NCBI GenBank assembly: GCA_037389465.1
Contig: JAZARR010000150.1
Coordinates: 222,001 to 286,000, forward strand
From: Baylisascaris procyonis
Taxonomy: Eukaryota > Nematoda > Chromadorea > Rhabditida > Ascarididae
DNA: 64,000 nucleotides
Direction of reading: 5' to 3'
Positions 1 to 11,271 of this stretch are shown one piece after another (the first letter of the stretch is position 1; each line of letters starts with the position of its first letter). The notes beneath the pieces are model-generated. The model saw nothing but the letters and a program-made list of their open reading frames with translations, did not search any database and had not been told where the DNA came from. Both the position numbers and the translations under genes were made by a program.

Positions 1-606
1 TCTGCTGCTCTGAACGGGATTACCACATCTATTGGTTGCATTTAACACTGTTCGATTGTCCACAATTTGAACTTGATCTCTGCTGTTCATAACTTACAGC
101 CAAATAGAGCGGAACACCTTCAGAATTACATCTAATATATTTTTTAAAAGTACTCTGAAAGGGATGAACTAAGAATGTGTTGACCGATTCATAGCCATTT
201 ATTACCTATCTCTGAGTGGCCTTCTATAAAGCTAACTAATGTCTTCGTTAAAGCCAAGTTGAATTTGGCTGATACTTAGATGACAGCCATTGTTTGACTA
301 TTGGAGTTGTTTTACTTATCAGTAAACAATGATCCATTCAGTTCCATCAGTAAGTTGTATGAAGTCACGCATTCTGTGTACCATTTTGGAACCCCAGTTT
401 TCTCGATAGGAATGGTCTACAAGAGGAAAAGGAAGGAGAGGGTCGATAGCGATGGTTCTTGTTCTTGTAGTTGTCAATATTGGCCTTGCTTTGTTACTTT
501 GATAAAAATAGAGGTGATGGAATTGTGTACCTAACTTTTTTTGCACGTTTGTAGTGAAACAGTGGAGTGATTTACAGCTGTAATTATTGGTAGGAAGTAA
601 TTGCAG
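1..606. other. no gene recognised
   Basis: AT-rich sequence. The open frames at 301-546 overlap on both strands and match no family I know. It may be intron of a gene continuing off the left edge. Confidence 0.4.
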
Positions 607-701
607 GTGTTAGCTACTCGGAAGAGTCTGGCCACAACAAAACGTTTCTTTATAGCGGTGAACTCAAGACCACCATTCAGCGTACGAACCTCTCTTCTCA
701 C
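607..701 (+). CDS. candidate internal exon, function unknown
   Basis: An acceptor-like ATTGCAG is followed by 31 open codons (SYSEESGHNKTFLYSGELKT and onward), then a weak GTTAAA donor. The segment is less AT-rich than its flanks. Its end phase (0) fits the start phase of the next candidate exon at 1921. I recognise no domain. It could belong to the 5' part of the TRAPPC11-like gene further right, but that rests only on phase and order. A chance open frame is equally possible. Confidence 0.25.
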
Positions 702-1920
702 GTTAAATGTTCGTTTTTGTGCTTAATGTTTGTGTTGCTTTTTTTTTAAATAATAAAATATGTTCCATTGGTTTGTATAGTTGTCATCAAAGATTGGTAA
801 TGCACCAATGCGCAATTCTTGCATAGATTTCAAAGGTTTAAAGTTTTTATGTTGGTATAAAGGTGAGATGGTGAAGAATTAGTTGCATTCTTTAATCCAC
901 ATCGAAGTTGTTGTTTATATATTTTTCATTTTCTAAGACAAGGGGAGAAGTTCAACTATAGAATGTTATAGCATTAGAACCAACGATTTTAGTCATAATT
1001 TTTCTTCCTTTTTGATGGATAATTTTTATCAGTTTTGATATGTTTTCTTTAATTGGCAAAGGTTTACGGAAGTTAAAGTTCTTCTTTCTCATGTGTGTTT
1101 TTCTCTCTCTTTCTCCCTCTCTCTGTCTCTCCACCTCTGTTCTCGTCTTTCATGGAATTTAATAACTGGATCGGAATTATTACAGAATGGATGCATAGGC
1201 CTTTATGGGTCACTGCCTGAAAATTCGTTCATGTGTTCATGGCTTTAGTTATTTTTTAACGCCTTAGTCTTTCTTTCCTGTTGAAGACATTCAATTGCAA
1301 TGTGGCCAAGGAATGAACTTTTTACGAATTGTTTGCTGCAAAGTATCAACTGGAACTTGTGTCATGAGAAGCAAGCTTCATTCTCTGAACATGTTCCCAT
1401 AAGTCGTCTATTCGTGGCCTACTTCTTAGTGGTAATTACCCCTTCCCCATCCTCATGCCTCCCCTGCCCCCCACTTTTGGAACACTTCGCTCGTCAAGAA
1501 GCATTAAGGTCTCACATCCTTTGTTAGAATGCAGCAGCGATCATGGAATTTTTAGAGGTAACTAAAGGCATAGAATCAAACTGCATTGGCGTTTTTGAAA
1601 CCTTACTAATAATTCCGAATCCTTGACGTTTGTTGTAATTTAGTAGTTCTTGTAAACTTTCATGCTATAGATTAGAGGCAGTATGTTGTTTGATGGAGGT
1701 TTTCAGAAGATATCCTTTGTGGAATGCTGCTAAGAGTTGGATATTGGTCTTTCAGTAGCAGCCGAGATGGTAGGACTAGTAGTGGACTGCCTTTCTGTCG
1801 CGTGTATGGGCAAGTTGTTTTATTATTTTATAAGAAATACATATTGCGCTTTGTCCTCTAGGGAATCACCTTTTATTTTTATTTGTCTTGCTATGGATTA
1901 TTGCGGTCCTTTTTTTCCAG
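702..1920. other. non-coding stretch
   Basis: AT-rich, with a CT-rich run at 1100-1140 (TCTCTC repeats) and a C-rich tract at 1439-1478. No exon with splice signals was recognised. Confidence 0.4.
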
Positions 1921-2022
1921 AATGAAATCTTGGAATCTCCGTTCACCGAAACGAACTTCTTCGGGCGTTGTGATATCGAATCAAAAGCGTCGCTTGTCAT
2001 TGGCGACATTCAGTGGAAAGCG
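1921..2022 (+). CDS. candidate internal exon, possibly TRAPPC11-like
   Basis: A strong polypyrimidine tract with TTTTTTTCCAG precedes 34 open codons, ending at a GTGGGT donor; both ends are phase 0. The peptide starts NEILESPFTETNFFGRCDIE and ends SLVIGDIQWKA. The pattern F-x-E-T-x-x-x-G-[RK] followed by I-E and S-L-x-I-G resembles the beta-sandwich region in the middle of TRAPPC11, which would be collinear with the exons from 19 kb onward. The similarity is short and was judged by eye. The splice context makes an exon likely, but the gene assignment is weak. Confidence 0.35.
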
Positions 2023-4124
2023 GTGGGTGTGCAAATTTTTTCCCCTTCATATATGACTTCTGCTTCATTTTTTTGCGAGATGTAAATTATACTAAGATGT
2101 GGATTCTTATACTAAGGTGTGAATAAGCGTTTGGTAAGGATTTCGTGTAGTTAGACAAAGCCGCATTTACTTCCTTAATTACTATCGTTCTACCTATAAT
2201 TATTGACGAACACTCCTGGTTCCCATTCTCTTTTTTCTGATGTCGTTGTCTAAAGTTTCTGAGGTTATCTGAAGCTCGATTTATATGATTTTTGATGCTT
2301 TACATATTTTATAAGTATCGCTGAGAAGTGTGTCAACTCTCATGAATCTTTCATGCATAAAAAAGATTATTGTAGTATTTACTTTTCTATAAAATAAACT
2401 GAGTCGTCTGTTATAATAGTAGGAATTCGACAACTTCATATAGAACAATGTGATGATTAATGATTGTTGTAAGGCATGAGTAAAGGAAGATTGATTGAAC
2501 TGGATACTAAGGAGAGCAGAAAGCTTTAGGAAATTAGATCCAACCTCTGGTTGTATTGTTTAAAGCATGCACCTATTGGTCACTCCATACTGTTGCTTTA
2601 AAGTGTGACACTTTTTCCTTTATTAAACCATTTTACTATCGTATTGATTAATCAATATCGGCCACTATCATATACGTTGCTAAGAGTGTTAGGTTGACGT
2701 TTTCAGTATCAGTTTTTGAGCTCTACCAGGAATTGTAGTAAGCAGTATGGTCTACCTGATAACTCCGAATTTTAGTCCTGGAGTTGTAGGTTCACAGGAT
2801 TTAGTAGAGAGTAATTGCAAGATTTTATATGGTACTTTGATGGATTGTTCGAATTGGCAGCGACAAGAATGTCATTTGAGTGGAATTTTTTCTTGGTTTT
2901 AGAATCGCTTCTTACAAGAAACTTGGAATGAGTAATGCGAGCATCTCGTAAAAAGTACAATGACTGGTGATCTCCTAATAAGTTAATGAAGGAAAAAGCA
3001 GTCACAGTTTAAAGCAGCAGTATAAGTTGGTTGATAAGTGCGTGCAATATTATCATTGTTTTACTCCTCTTCTTCATCATAGTTCGCGAACTTGTTCATG
3101 AACACGTTGCTTAGTGTAAAGTCAATGAATTTATGAACTTCATTTAGCAGTTTTCGCCTTTTTTTTTGCTGTTTCGATGAAATAGCATCAGAAGACTGCG
3201 AAAGTTGGAGTGAGAGTGTTGATTTCAGAAGTTGTTGATCGGTCTGGGTATGTCTGGGCTGTCAAGTTGTTGATCGGAAGTTAATGATCACGGGTTGGAA
3301 GTGTGAATTCTGGGAGATTTCCTTCACTTGTTCAGGTCATGCTACCTTATTTCCTTCACTTCCTTGGTATTCCTCCCTCTCTCCCTCTCTCTTCATCCCT
3401 CCCCCTCTGTCTTACTTATATTTGGAGGCGGTATTTTATGTAAAAAAAAAACCGTTGTGAGAACGCAACATGAAAGAATATAGATATAGGTCAAAATATT
3501 ATCAGAAGGCTGTGATCTGGCACCATCGAAAATTGGTATACACTGACGGTGTTATTACCAACGATTTACACCTCTTCGTGAAGAAAGAGCATTACACGCG
3601 AGGCTAAAAGGGGAGAGGGGAAAGACGGAGGAGTGCGCTTTCGTGGCCTTTTGGAAGGTACAAGAAAGACTTTTCTAGCTTGTCTGTGGAAAATCCCTGA
3701 AGTTCATCGATGCTGCTTCAAAATTTCTCTCAAGTTTCTATTCGCGAAATTTTCCACTCGATATTCAAAATTTTAGTTGATATGGACATTATGCCACCTC
3801 AGTTTTATTTCTTTCTGGAAGGCATTTCCAAGAAGTGGTACACGGTCCAATTATACATTTAAAGAGAAGAGGGAAGGAGGTTTGGCTGAGAGACTTCAAA
3901 CCGAATTTTCACTTTCCCAAGAAGGATATTTGGGACCAACAGATTGCATGAAATATGTTCTCAAAACCCGCATTCGAGCAATAGGAGCTGTTGTTTCAGA
4001 GGCTTTACGACTTAAGAAATCATATCTAAGGAAATGTCCCACAGATGCTTCATTTTAGTTTTTCCTTTATTAGGAAGGCTGCTTCTCAATTGTAGGATTG
4101 TACATATCAGTCTTTTACAGTCTG
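2023..4124. other. non-coding stretch
   Basis: AT-rich, with CT-rich simple sequence at about 3370-3410 and a purine-rich run at about 3609-3636. The open frame at 3777-4058 has no recognisable domain and no splice logic linking it to neighbours. Confidence 0.4.
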
Positions 4125-4306
4125 GCATCGAAATCTTTCATCCAGCACCGAATTCTTCTCATTTAACATCGAATTCTTCCCGTTTCGCACCGAACTCATT
4201 TAGCGGCGAATCCTCATTTAACAGCAAAATCATTTGTCATCGAATTCTCTTCATTTAACAGCAAAATCTTTCATTTAACATCGAAATCTTTCACACTGAA
4301 ATCTTT
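4125..4306. repeat. degenerate tandem repeat, about 20-25 bp unit
   Basis: About eight imperfect copies of a unit resembling CATCGAATTCTTTCATTTAA follow one another. Variants replace CATCGAA with CACCGAA, GGCGAA or CAGCAAAA. Unit length drifts, so this is a decayed minisatellite rather than a young array. Confidence 0.7.
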
Positions 4307-6013
4307 GGTGCGTTTTTATTTATTTAAGGCTCTAAGTATTGCAGAAATGTGAATAAAAGCGACGATCTTGAAAACGGAGACACATTGTTTTATAGACTTT
4401 GTTTCATGATGTCTCCGCGTGCCTTGTTGCTCTTTCATCGTTTCAAGTTGAAGTTTTTATATCCCTTAATAAAAGTGCAATGAAACTTATCGAAATGGTA
4501 GTGTCACATATTTCCTATGACAGCCAGTGTGAGTCGTTCATGCTTCTCTTACATCTTTGATAGGGAAATTGATGGCTATTTTTGGGGAATAAGCAAAGTG
4601 CATCTGTCAATACGATTATATTTTCCGTAAAAGTCATGGATGTATTTGATCAACACAGTTGCACTAATGTAGTACTTTCTTGTTTTTTTCAAATGCTTTA
4701 ATGATCATTTGTAAGGTTTTTTCCCTCGGATTTTTGGTGCTTAATTACGGAGCATTTTAAGTACGTTTCTGACTAGCTGTTTTGAGTACTTTTAAATACT
4801 ATTTTAAGTACTATTCGATGCACTAAGTGTTGCATTCTTTCAAGATAAGCAGTTGAGGTAAGTTGCATCGGATTAGTGACGCTGTAGAGATGCTTGTAAA
4901 CACAAGAGGATGTGAAAAATTTAGCATAAGGCGACTCTTCGAGAAAACTGTATAATTGGTTCAGGAAAAATATGTTTAGCAGTTTTATATATTTATATTC
5001 CGGTGGTGGTGTTGTTTCTGGGAAAGAATAGTTATCTTGAAGGTTGAAAATTTTTTGCTTATAAGTGACTTTGTTTAAATTTTTCATTCGAAAATTCAGT
5101 AAATAATCGGAAGTTACGCTGCGAGATTTGGTTATTCCACAAGAAAAGCGAATCTTGCAACATCCCGAATAAAATTGGCTGATGTGGAAAGTTTTTCCGG
5201 AGAAACAGATATTTCATTTGATTCTTCAAGGTAGCATCCTCTAGGCATCCAATCTTCCATAAAATCGAGCAGTTAAGAAAAAAGTCAAACTTCTTTAAAC
5301 TTGGAAAATGAAATCTACGACTCTTTAGATAGAAATTTTTGTGGGACGTGCCTGAGTTGGAGGTGCCTTGTCACTGAAAGGGTTGAATGACTTAGGCGCA
5401 AATATTCTCTATTGATTTGCAAAATAGACCCACAACTACAGTCCATTAATATCCTTTTGCGACATTTCTTAGACGCTTACTTTCTTACGAAATCGAACAA
5501 TTTATTGAAGAAGTTTGCTCCTATTCATTACAGATGTTTACTTGGACATTTGAATTAGAATATAGAAAATGGGTTGCTTCGGAAATAGGGATGGGAGTTG
5601 GCTTTTCATCTTCTTCCATAAATATGGAAAAATTCTGTACGAATTCGGAATTCTCGGAATTTGTGGGGAAGTTTGAAGAGAAATTTGAGGCATACACTAG
5701 ATTTTCGGATCGTATTTTACCAATTTAAATTCCGCAGTTCCACGGACTGCTGTAAGGAAATATAGTTATGTCAACAAAACATTCGGATTTCTTACACTCG
5801 CGAATGACTGAGTGTTGTTTGGATATTTTGTATTCTGCGGTTTTGTGCTTTAAGTTTGTGCTGAAGAAATGCACTACATAAGAAGGTATAAATGCTATAA
5901 GTGAACAGAATTCAAGGAAAATGTATGCTGAAAGGGAGTTTATATTATATCTATTAATCCTAGGCACAATATTTTGTGCGTCTTAATTGCAGCCTTTAAT
6001 CCATCAGTTAGCG
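4307..6013. other. non-coding stretch
   Basis: AT-rich. The 104-codon open frame on the reverse strand (4773-5087) is low-complexity and unrecognised. No supported exon. Confidence 0.4.
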
Positions 6014-6057
6014 CACCCACATAACTATGAGCTGATAAGTTGACAGTTATGTGGGTG
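6014..6057. repeat. perfect 13-bp inverted repeat (hairpin)
   Basis: CACCCACATAACT at 6014-6026 is matched by its exact reverse complement AGTTATGTGGGTG at 6045-6057, with an 18-nt loop. No adjacent gene was identified, so no role is assigned. It could be a small foldback element remnant. Confidence 0.7.
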
Positions 6058-7553
6058 TGATAAGACTAGACTTTTATGAGGAGAGTTATTTTCGCTGAAC
6101 GGTTACCGCTACTGAGTTGACAATTGTTTTCTTTGAAACTGTGAGGAACTTTTAGTATCGCAGGCAGGCGGGGAGACTAGTAGGTGAAGGTTATTAAGTG
6201 CTTCGCTTTGTGATTTGTAGATGCACTTGAAGCTTGGAAATTCGAGTGAACCATGAATTTCTAGAATCGCTAAGTGAATTTTTTTTTACTTTTCCAATAG
6301 CATTAGTGGGATGTGTTTTAAGTTGTGATGCTAAAACGTACAATCAAACAAAACCAGTGAGTTCGTTTCAGTGAAGCAGCTGTTTTATTCGGATGTCAAT
6401 TGGTGTTTTGGATGGGCATCGTAAAATTTGCACTATAACTTATGGCTTGCTTCATTGCAAAAGTACTTAATATTGCAATTCACATATTACAATGCAATTC
6501 CCATATTATAATGAAGCGTTGATTTGATAGTTAAAAGATATTTAAAAAAAGTAGGTTCTAGTCTTGGATGCGTTGAACTTTTCCATCGCAATCCTGTAAT
6601 AATGGAAAGAGAGGATCACATATCAGATTCCCTACCCGGAGAATTAAGGGGGCAGCACAGAAAATTATCACAGAAACACAGCGATATGGATCCCCATTTC
6701 AAACTTTGGAGTGGGTACATTGGTAGGCAGTTTTCAAATACAAGCAGTTAAGTTTTTGTTGATCTATTTATTGTGCACCTCGGAAACTTCCCCTCATATT
6801 ATTGTAGAGTCCCATTTTCCTTGCATTCTTTCGTTTTTGAGGCCTAATGAATTCTACGTCGATGCAAATATACAAAAGCAGAGTGATTTTGGAGAGTATT
6901 TTGTTTGAATTGTCATTAACTTGTGTATTTTGTTTTCATAGAACGTGTAAGGTCATTTGCTTAAAAAATACGTTTTCATCGAAATATAATACTTATTAAT
7001 AGATTTAATTTTATTAATTGTTTATTATTAATTCAAACAGATTTAGTAACGATTATTGATTGCGGAAATGAATGTCGTATGCTATTTGACGAGATTTTAG
7101 GAATGTTTTCTTGAGAGGATAGTCAGGTTTTTCATAATGTTGCTAACTTTACTTTGCAAATATAAGTGAAATTTTTTTGCAAATAGAGCACGTATTTGGT
7201 TTGAATAAAACAAAAATTTACATCATTTTGAAAGATTTAATTAAAGTAACAAAATCAATTGAGAGTAAGAAAGTTTTATTACGAAAATTTTCCACATTAT
7301 AATGGAATAAAATTCATAATGAAATAATAAATTCCGCTCTCATATAGTTGCTATGATTGAGAACGAATATTAGATTTTTGTTAAGGAAATATCGATTTTT
7401 TATGTTTCTACGTTCAGTTATTTGCATATTTGATTAGTGCTTGCATGATCAGTTAGTTGTTCATTTGTTGGCAAGCCCAATTTCAATGGCTACATTTTGA
7501 CCACATTCTGATAATAAAGTTGCTGATATCTTAGCTGATATTTATGGTCGGTG
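6058..7553. other. non-coding flank of the retrotransposon
   Basis: Very AT-rich, especially 6940-7400, with poly-A and poly-T runs. No exon recognised. Confidence 0.5.
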
Positions 7554-7558
7554 CCATT
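7554..7558. repeat. target site duplication, left (CCATT)
   Basis: Five bases immediately before the left LTR, repeated exactly after the right LTR. Five bp is typical of BEL/Pao integration. Confidence 0.9.
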
Positions 7559-7825
7559 TGTCGCGTAAACTGCGAAAGTCATAATAAAATTCCAGCGAAA
7601 TAACTGAGAAGATTTCGCTGGAGATTTGATGGGAATGGAAACATAGAATCGCCACATTGCTGTGAGAAGATTCTATGTTTCCTCCCCTTGTTGTCATTCC
7701 GGACAACTGTATTTAACTCGTCATCTCATGCATTTGTCTTTGGTTCTCTCTCTCTTCCTTAGTGCGAAGCTACCCCCGCGTACCCCTTGCTGCTGCCGCA
7801 CTTTATTTTGCCGCATTTTGCGACA
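7559..7825 (+). repeat. 5' LTR
   Basis: 267 bp bounded by TG...CA within a TGTCGC/GCGACA terminal inverted repeat. It contains AATAAA (7583-7588) and two perfect hairpins: CCAGCGAAAT/ATTTCGCTGG at 7592-7621 and a 14-bp stem at 7637-7682. A CT-rich run near 7745 differs in length from the right LTR. The promoter and polyadenylation signals expected of an LTR cannot be mapped more closely by eye. Confidence 0.93.
7592..7682 (+). promoter_or_regulatory. pair of LTR hairpins
   Basis: Two adjacent perfect inverted repeats. The first has 10-bp arms at 7592-7601 and 7612-7621. The second has 14-bp arms at 7637-7650 (GGAAACATAGAATC) and 7669-7682. Both are preserved in the right LTR although the loop and sequence just downstream have changed. 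They may be structured RNA or protein-binding sites; the function is unknown. Confidence 0.7.
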
Positions 7826-7829
7826 AAAG

Positions 7830-7846
7830 TGGCGACCACGGCAGGA
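7830..7846 (+). other. primer-binding site, probably for a tRNA
   Basis: Four bases after the 5' LTR comes TGGCGACCACGGCAGGA. It starts with TGG, the complement of the tRNA CCA end, as expected for a minus-strand primer site. A tRNA-Arg partner is plausible but was not checked against nematode tRNA sequences. Confidence 0.65.
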
Positions 7847-7952
7847 TCGACGGATTTATTTTCCCCGGATCCTGCAAATCTTCGGATTTCTGCGCACTAC
7901 TTTCTGCGACTGATTCGCAACTTGCGGTTCTGCTGAATATATTTGCTGCACA

Positions 7953-8285
7953 ATGGCCCGTCGAATGAAAGCCGGGCTCGAGCCCATGATCCAAGAGCTA
8001 AAATCGATCGTCGGACGGATCCCACCAACTGAGGAGGACATCGATATATCCCAGGAAAGTTCTTTTCAAATTACCGCTTTTATAAAACGTAGAGATTGCC
8101 TGCGCCATTGCTTGAAAACTGTAACGCGCCTCACTTCGCAAATTGAAAGCAAGCACGAAAAGTGGCTTGAATTTTTGGACACTCTAAGTGATCCGCGAGC
8201 GACAGAAGCAGAGACTAAGGCGTACGAAGATTACGTCACCTCGCCAAATAGCTTTCTCTATCTGTGTGGCGGATGGAGATCGTAG
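7953..8285 (+). CDS. gag: gag N-terminal fragment (BEL/Pao)
   Basis: 110 codons starting at the first ATG after the primer site (MARRMKAGLEPMIQELKSIV). The peptide has the helical character of BEL/Pao Gag N-termini (RRDCLRHCLKTVTRL, then SKHEKWLEFLDTLSDPRA). The frame ends at TAG 8283-8285, well short of a normal gag. The rest of gag resumes in another frame at about 8500, so a frameshift or a small rearrangement lies between. Confidence 0.75.
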   Translation: MARRMKAGLEPMIQELKSIVGRIPPTEEDIDISQESSFQITAFIKRRDCLRHCLKTVTRLTSQIESKHEKWLEFLDTLSDPRATEAETKAYEDYVTSPNSFLYLCGGWRS

Positions 8286-8499
8286 AAGCCGAGTCGTAGC
8301 GTGTTGCCCGACGATCCGTTGGAGCGGCAACTGGCCGGCGTGTAGTTGGGTTTGGTCAACGATGTCGAGTTATCTGCTCCTGCCTTATATAGCGATCCCC
8401 ATGAATGGGGAGTTGCTATCAGTTGAAGATCGTGCCATCTCCGTTTCTTGAATGGGGCCTCGTTGTGAATGGAGGATCCCCTTTTTCTTCTTTCTATGA
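8286..8499 (+). other. disrupted gag segment with repeated GAATGGGG motif
   Basis: Between the two gag frames the motif GAATGGGG or a close variant recurs at about 8402, 8452, 8468 and 8498, once as the palindrome CCCCATGAATGGGG. No frame stays open with Gag-like sequence. The segment may include a short duplication within the element. Confidence 0.5.
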
Positions 8500-10692
8500 A
8501 TGGGGATTCGTCAGCGGCTGCAGCCCGCTGATTCAGCAGCTTCATTCAAAAGGGTGCATCATGGCTCCGCCATGACGCGCATCGTTGAAAATACAACCAT
8601 TCAATTAGTCAATTGGAACTCTTCTATGAGACGTTCCAACAATCTGTGCGAGCAAGCCAAAACCATTGCTGATCAACTAAACGCTAGAATCTCTAACATC
8701 ACTGACGTTCTGAAAACTTTACAGTCTTCGGCTTCGTCACCCACCGCGCTATTGACGCAAGTGTCCTCGAACTTACAAACAATTTCTGCTCCTTCGCCTT
8801 CTGAACCACAAATAAGCAGCCACGTTGCTTTGCCTCAGATCCAACTCAGAAAATTTTCTGGAAATCCTAAAGAGTGGACTGGATTCTGGGAAACATTTAA
8901 TTCTGCTGTCGGCCACTTGCCAAAAGTGCAGCGCTTAAATTACCTGCTTTCGCTACTTGAAGGCCCAGCAGCAACCGTTGCTCAGGGCTACACTATAACG
9001 GAAAGCAGCTTTGATTTGGTGGTAACTGCGCTAAAATCAAATTACGGAAATCCAGCCGTAATAACAGCCAGCTTACACACCGAGTTGCAAAATCTGCCCA
9101 GCGACAATGGGTCACAACTCGTGCCAATTGTACAGGCAGTCGAAAGAATACTAAGGCAGCTTGAGCAAGCAGGCGAAAATCTTGACTCACCTTTGCTGGC
9201 ATTTACAATTGAGCAGAAACTTTCGCAGCGAATAAAAAGACGGATCAGCGAATGCAAGGCTCTAGACCCAGAATGGAATGTAGGAAAATTACGAGCGAAA
9301 CTTCAAGAATTAATGACAGCCGAGCTGTTATACATACAGTCCTATCAGCAAGCGCATCAAATAAAAATACGTAGCATGCCGAAAGAGCCGCAAATCAAAA
9401 CATCTTCGTTTCTCGCTCAGCAAAAACAAGAGAAAAAGCCGTCAAAGCCATGTGAGTTCTGCGGTGAATCACATTGGAATCGCAACTGCCCTTCGTACAA
9501 CACAACAGAAAAAAGAATTCAGCGAGCGAATAAACTTCAGTTGTGCACAAGATGCTTGGAAAGTGGACATGCACAAAATTGCAAAGCAACGCAGCACTGC
9601 TACTACTGCCGAAACTCTAATCACAACTCACTCCTATGCATAGAGAGATGCAAATCGCAGGAAAAAGGGAAGAGTGGTAAAGACCAGCCCACTTCACCTG
9701 AAGAAGCGATTGCTGCAAATATGGCAGCTGGAAATAAAGCACTGCTGTTCTGTAAAGAGGTAGTGGTCTCCAACCCTCATAAAGCAAACTGTCGAACAAA
9801 TGCTTTAATGTTTTTTGACTCGGGCAGTCAAAAGTCGTACATAACAGCGCGCTTAGCGAATCGGCTGCGGCTGAGCACAACACCACAAAAGCTGAGCATA
9901 AGCACTTTTGGTGATAGTGCGCCGCAAATTATTCAGTCAAATCGAACTGTTATTTCCGTTCAACTTCAGAACGGTACCCGCAAAGCTGTCAGAGTAAGCA
10001 CAATTAAGCGAATCACTAGCAACCTAGAAGTTGTCGGTGATAACATTGAAGCGAACTTTGGTGATCTGAAGCCATCAGAGCTGCCGCGAAAAACTCGCTC
10101 TCCAGACATTCTGATCGGTCATGACTATTTCAGTGACTTTATTCCACTTGCGGGAATCAAACGCCTAGGAAACGGCTACGAATTAATTTCCACTAAAGTT
10201 GGCTACATTTTGTCGTCCAAACAGGCCGAAAAGAATGAAGTAGCCCAGGCGGTGGTATGTATTGATGAACAAATGCCAGAAGACGCTCACGAAGAAATGG
10301 AATTTGCAAACGAGCATCCTTCCGACCAAATCGAGCAGATGTCCAACTACTGGAATTTGGAGCTACTTGGTATTCGAGATTCACCAACCGAGCACGAAGA
10401 CCAACAGGCAATGGACATGTTTAAGGAAACGGTGAAGAGAATCGATGGTCGCTATTCAGTGAGCCTCCCATTCAGAGGCTCTGTTCCACATATTCCATTG
10501 AATTTTGGCCTAGCATTTGGTCGATTACTTTCAACTTGGAAGCGCCTACAGAACGATCGCGAGCTTCTCGAAAAATGTGACGCAATCTTCTCTCAGCAGA
10601 AGGACTGTGGAATCATCGAAGAAGTACCTAGAGAGGAACTAAAACCCGCTTCCAAATGTTGTCCACTATCTGCCACATCAAGCAGTAATTAA
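8500..10692 (+). pseudogene. gag-pol: gag C-terminal half, protease and start of reverse transcriptase
   Basis: A 730-codon frame. In order it shows: a Gag core (QIQLRKFSGNPKEWTGFW, about residue 115; the DUF1759 type); cysteine/histidine knuckles around residues 317-385 (CEFCGESHWNRNC, CTRCLESGHAQNC, CYYCRNSNHNSLLC) that bind nucleic acid; an aspartic protease active site DSGS in ALMFFDSGSQKSYI at about residue 440; and the fingers start of reverse transcriptase (GRYSVSLPF, then CGIIEEVP near the end). It stops at 10692, while the homologous protein continues in the +1-related frame from about 10660 (HYLPHQAVINPHK), so one frameshift breaks pol here. The Gag-protease part is intact. Confidence 0.9.
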
Positions 10693-11269
10693 CCCCCATA
10701 AGACGACTACAAAGTTTCGTGTAGTTTTCGACGGCTCTTCCAAATCGAGAGGTACTAAAAGCATTAACGAAGCAATTATGAGAGGACCAGTTTTACTCCC
10801 GAATTTAGGTGGTATACTGCTTCGATTCCGCTCAATGCCTATCGCTATCATAGGAGATTTAGAGAAGGCGTTTCTACAAGCGGCTCTCAATAAACCAGAC
10901 CGAGATGCGACTCGCTTTCTATGGCTGTCTGATATCAACTCACCGCCATCTCACAGCAACCTAAAGATCTTTCGCTTTGCGAGAGTCCCGTTTGGACTCA
11001 ACGCAACTCCCTTCCTCCTCGCAGCAACAATCAAAACGCATCTGGACTCGTACGATGACGTAGCGTTAGCTGAAGAAATTTGGAAGAACATTTATGTGGA
11101 TAACGTGCTGATCAGTGCACGTACGACGGAGGAGGCTCTCGATAAGTTCGAACGCATAAAGAAACTCTTCGAAGACGCACGAATGAACATTCGCGAATTT
11201 CTGAGCAACGATGCGACCTTCAACGAAACAGAAAAGGATCGTCACGGAACAGCTAACACGAACTACTAG
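10660..11269 (+). pseudogene. pol: reverse transcriptase core fragment
   Basis: The frame picks up HYLPHQAVINPHK and FRVVFDGSS, then passes the catalytic region: IAIIGDLEKAFLQAAL (first Asp), FARVPFGLNATPFLLAA and NIYVDNVLISA. The YxDD box reads YVDN, so the third catalytic Asp is Asn. That would be damaging in most reverse transcriptases, although I cannot rule out a lineage variant. The frame ends at TAG 11267-11269, just before the thumb region, which resumes in another frame (LGVRWDTVADY). Confidence 0.88.
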
Positions 11270-11271
11270 GA

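Noticed and set aside
4773..5087. 104-codon reverse-strand frame
   Set aside because: Low-complexity peptide, AT-rich composition, no domain or splice support.
9395..9886. Reverse-strand frames inside gag-pol
   Set aside because: Antisense to a long conserved retrotransposon reading frame.
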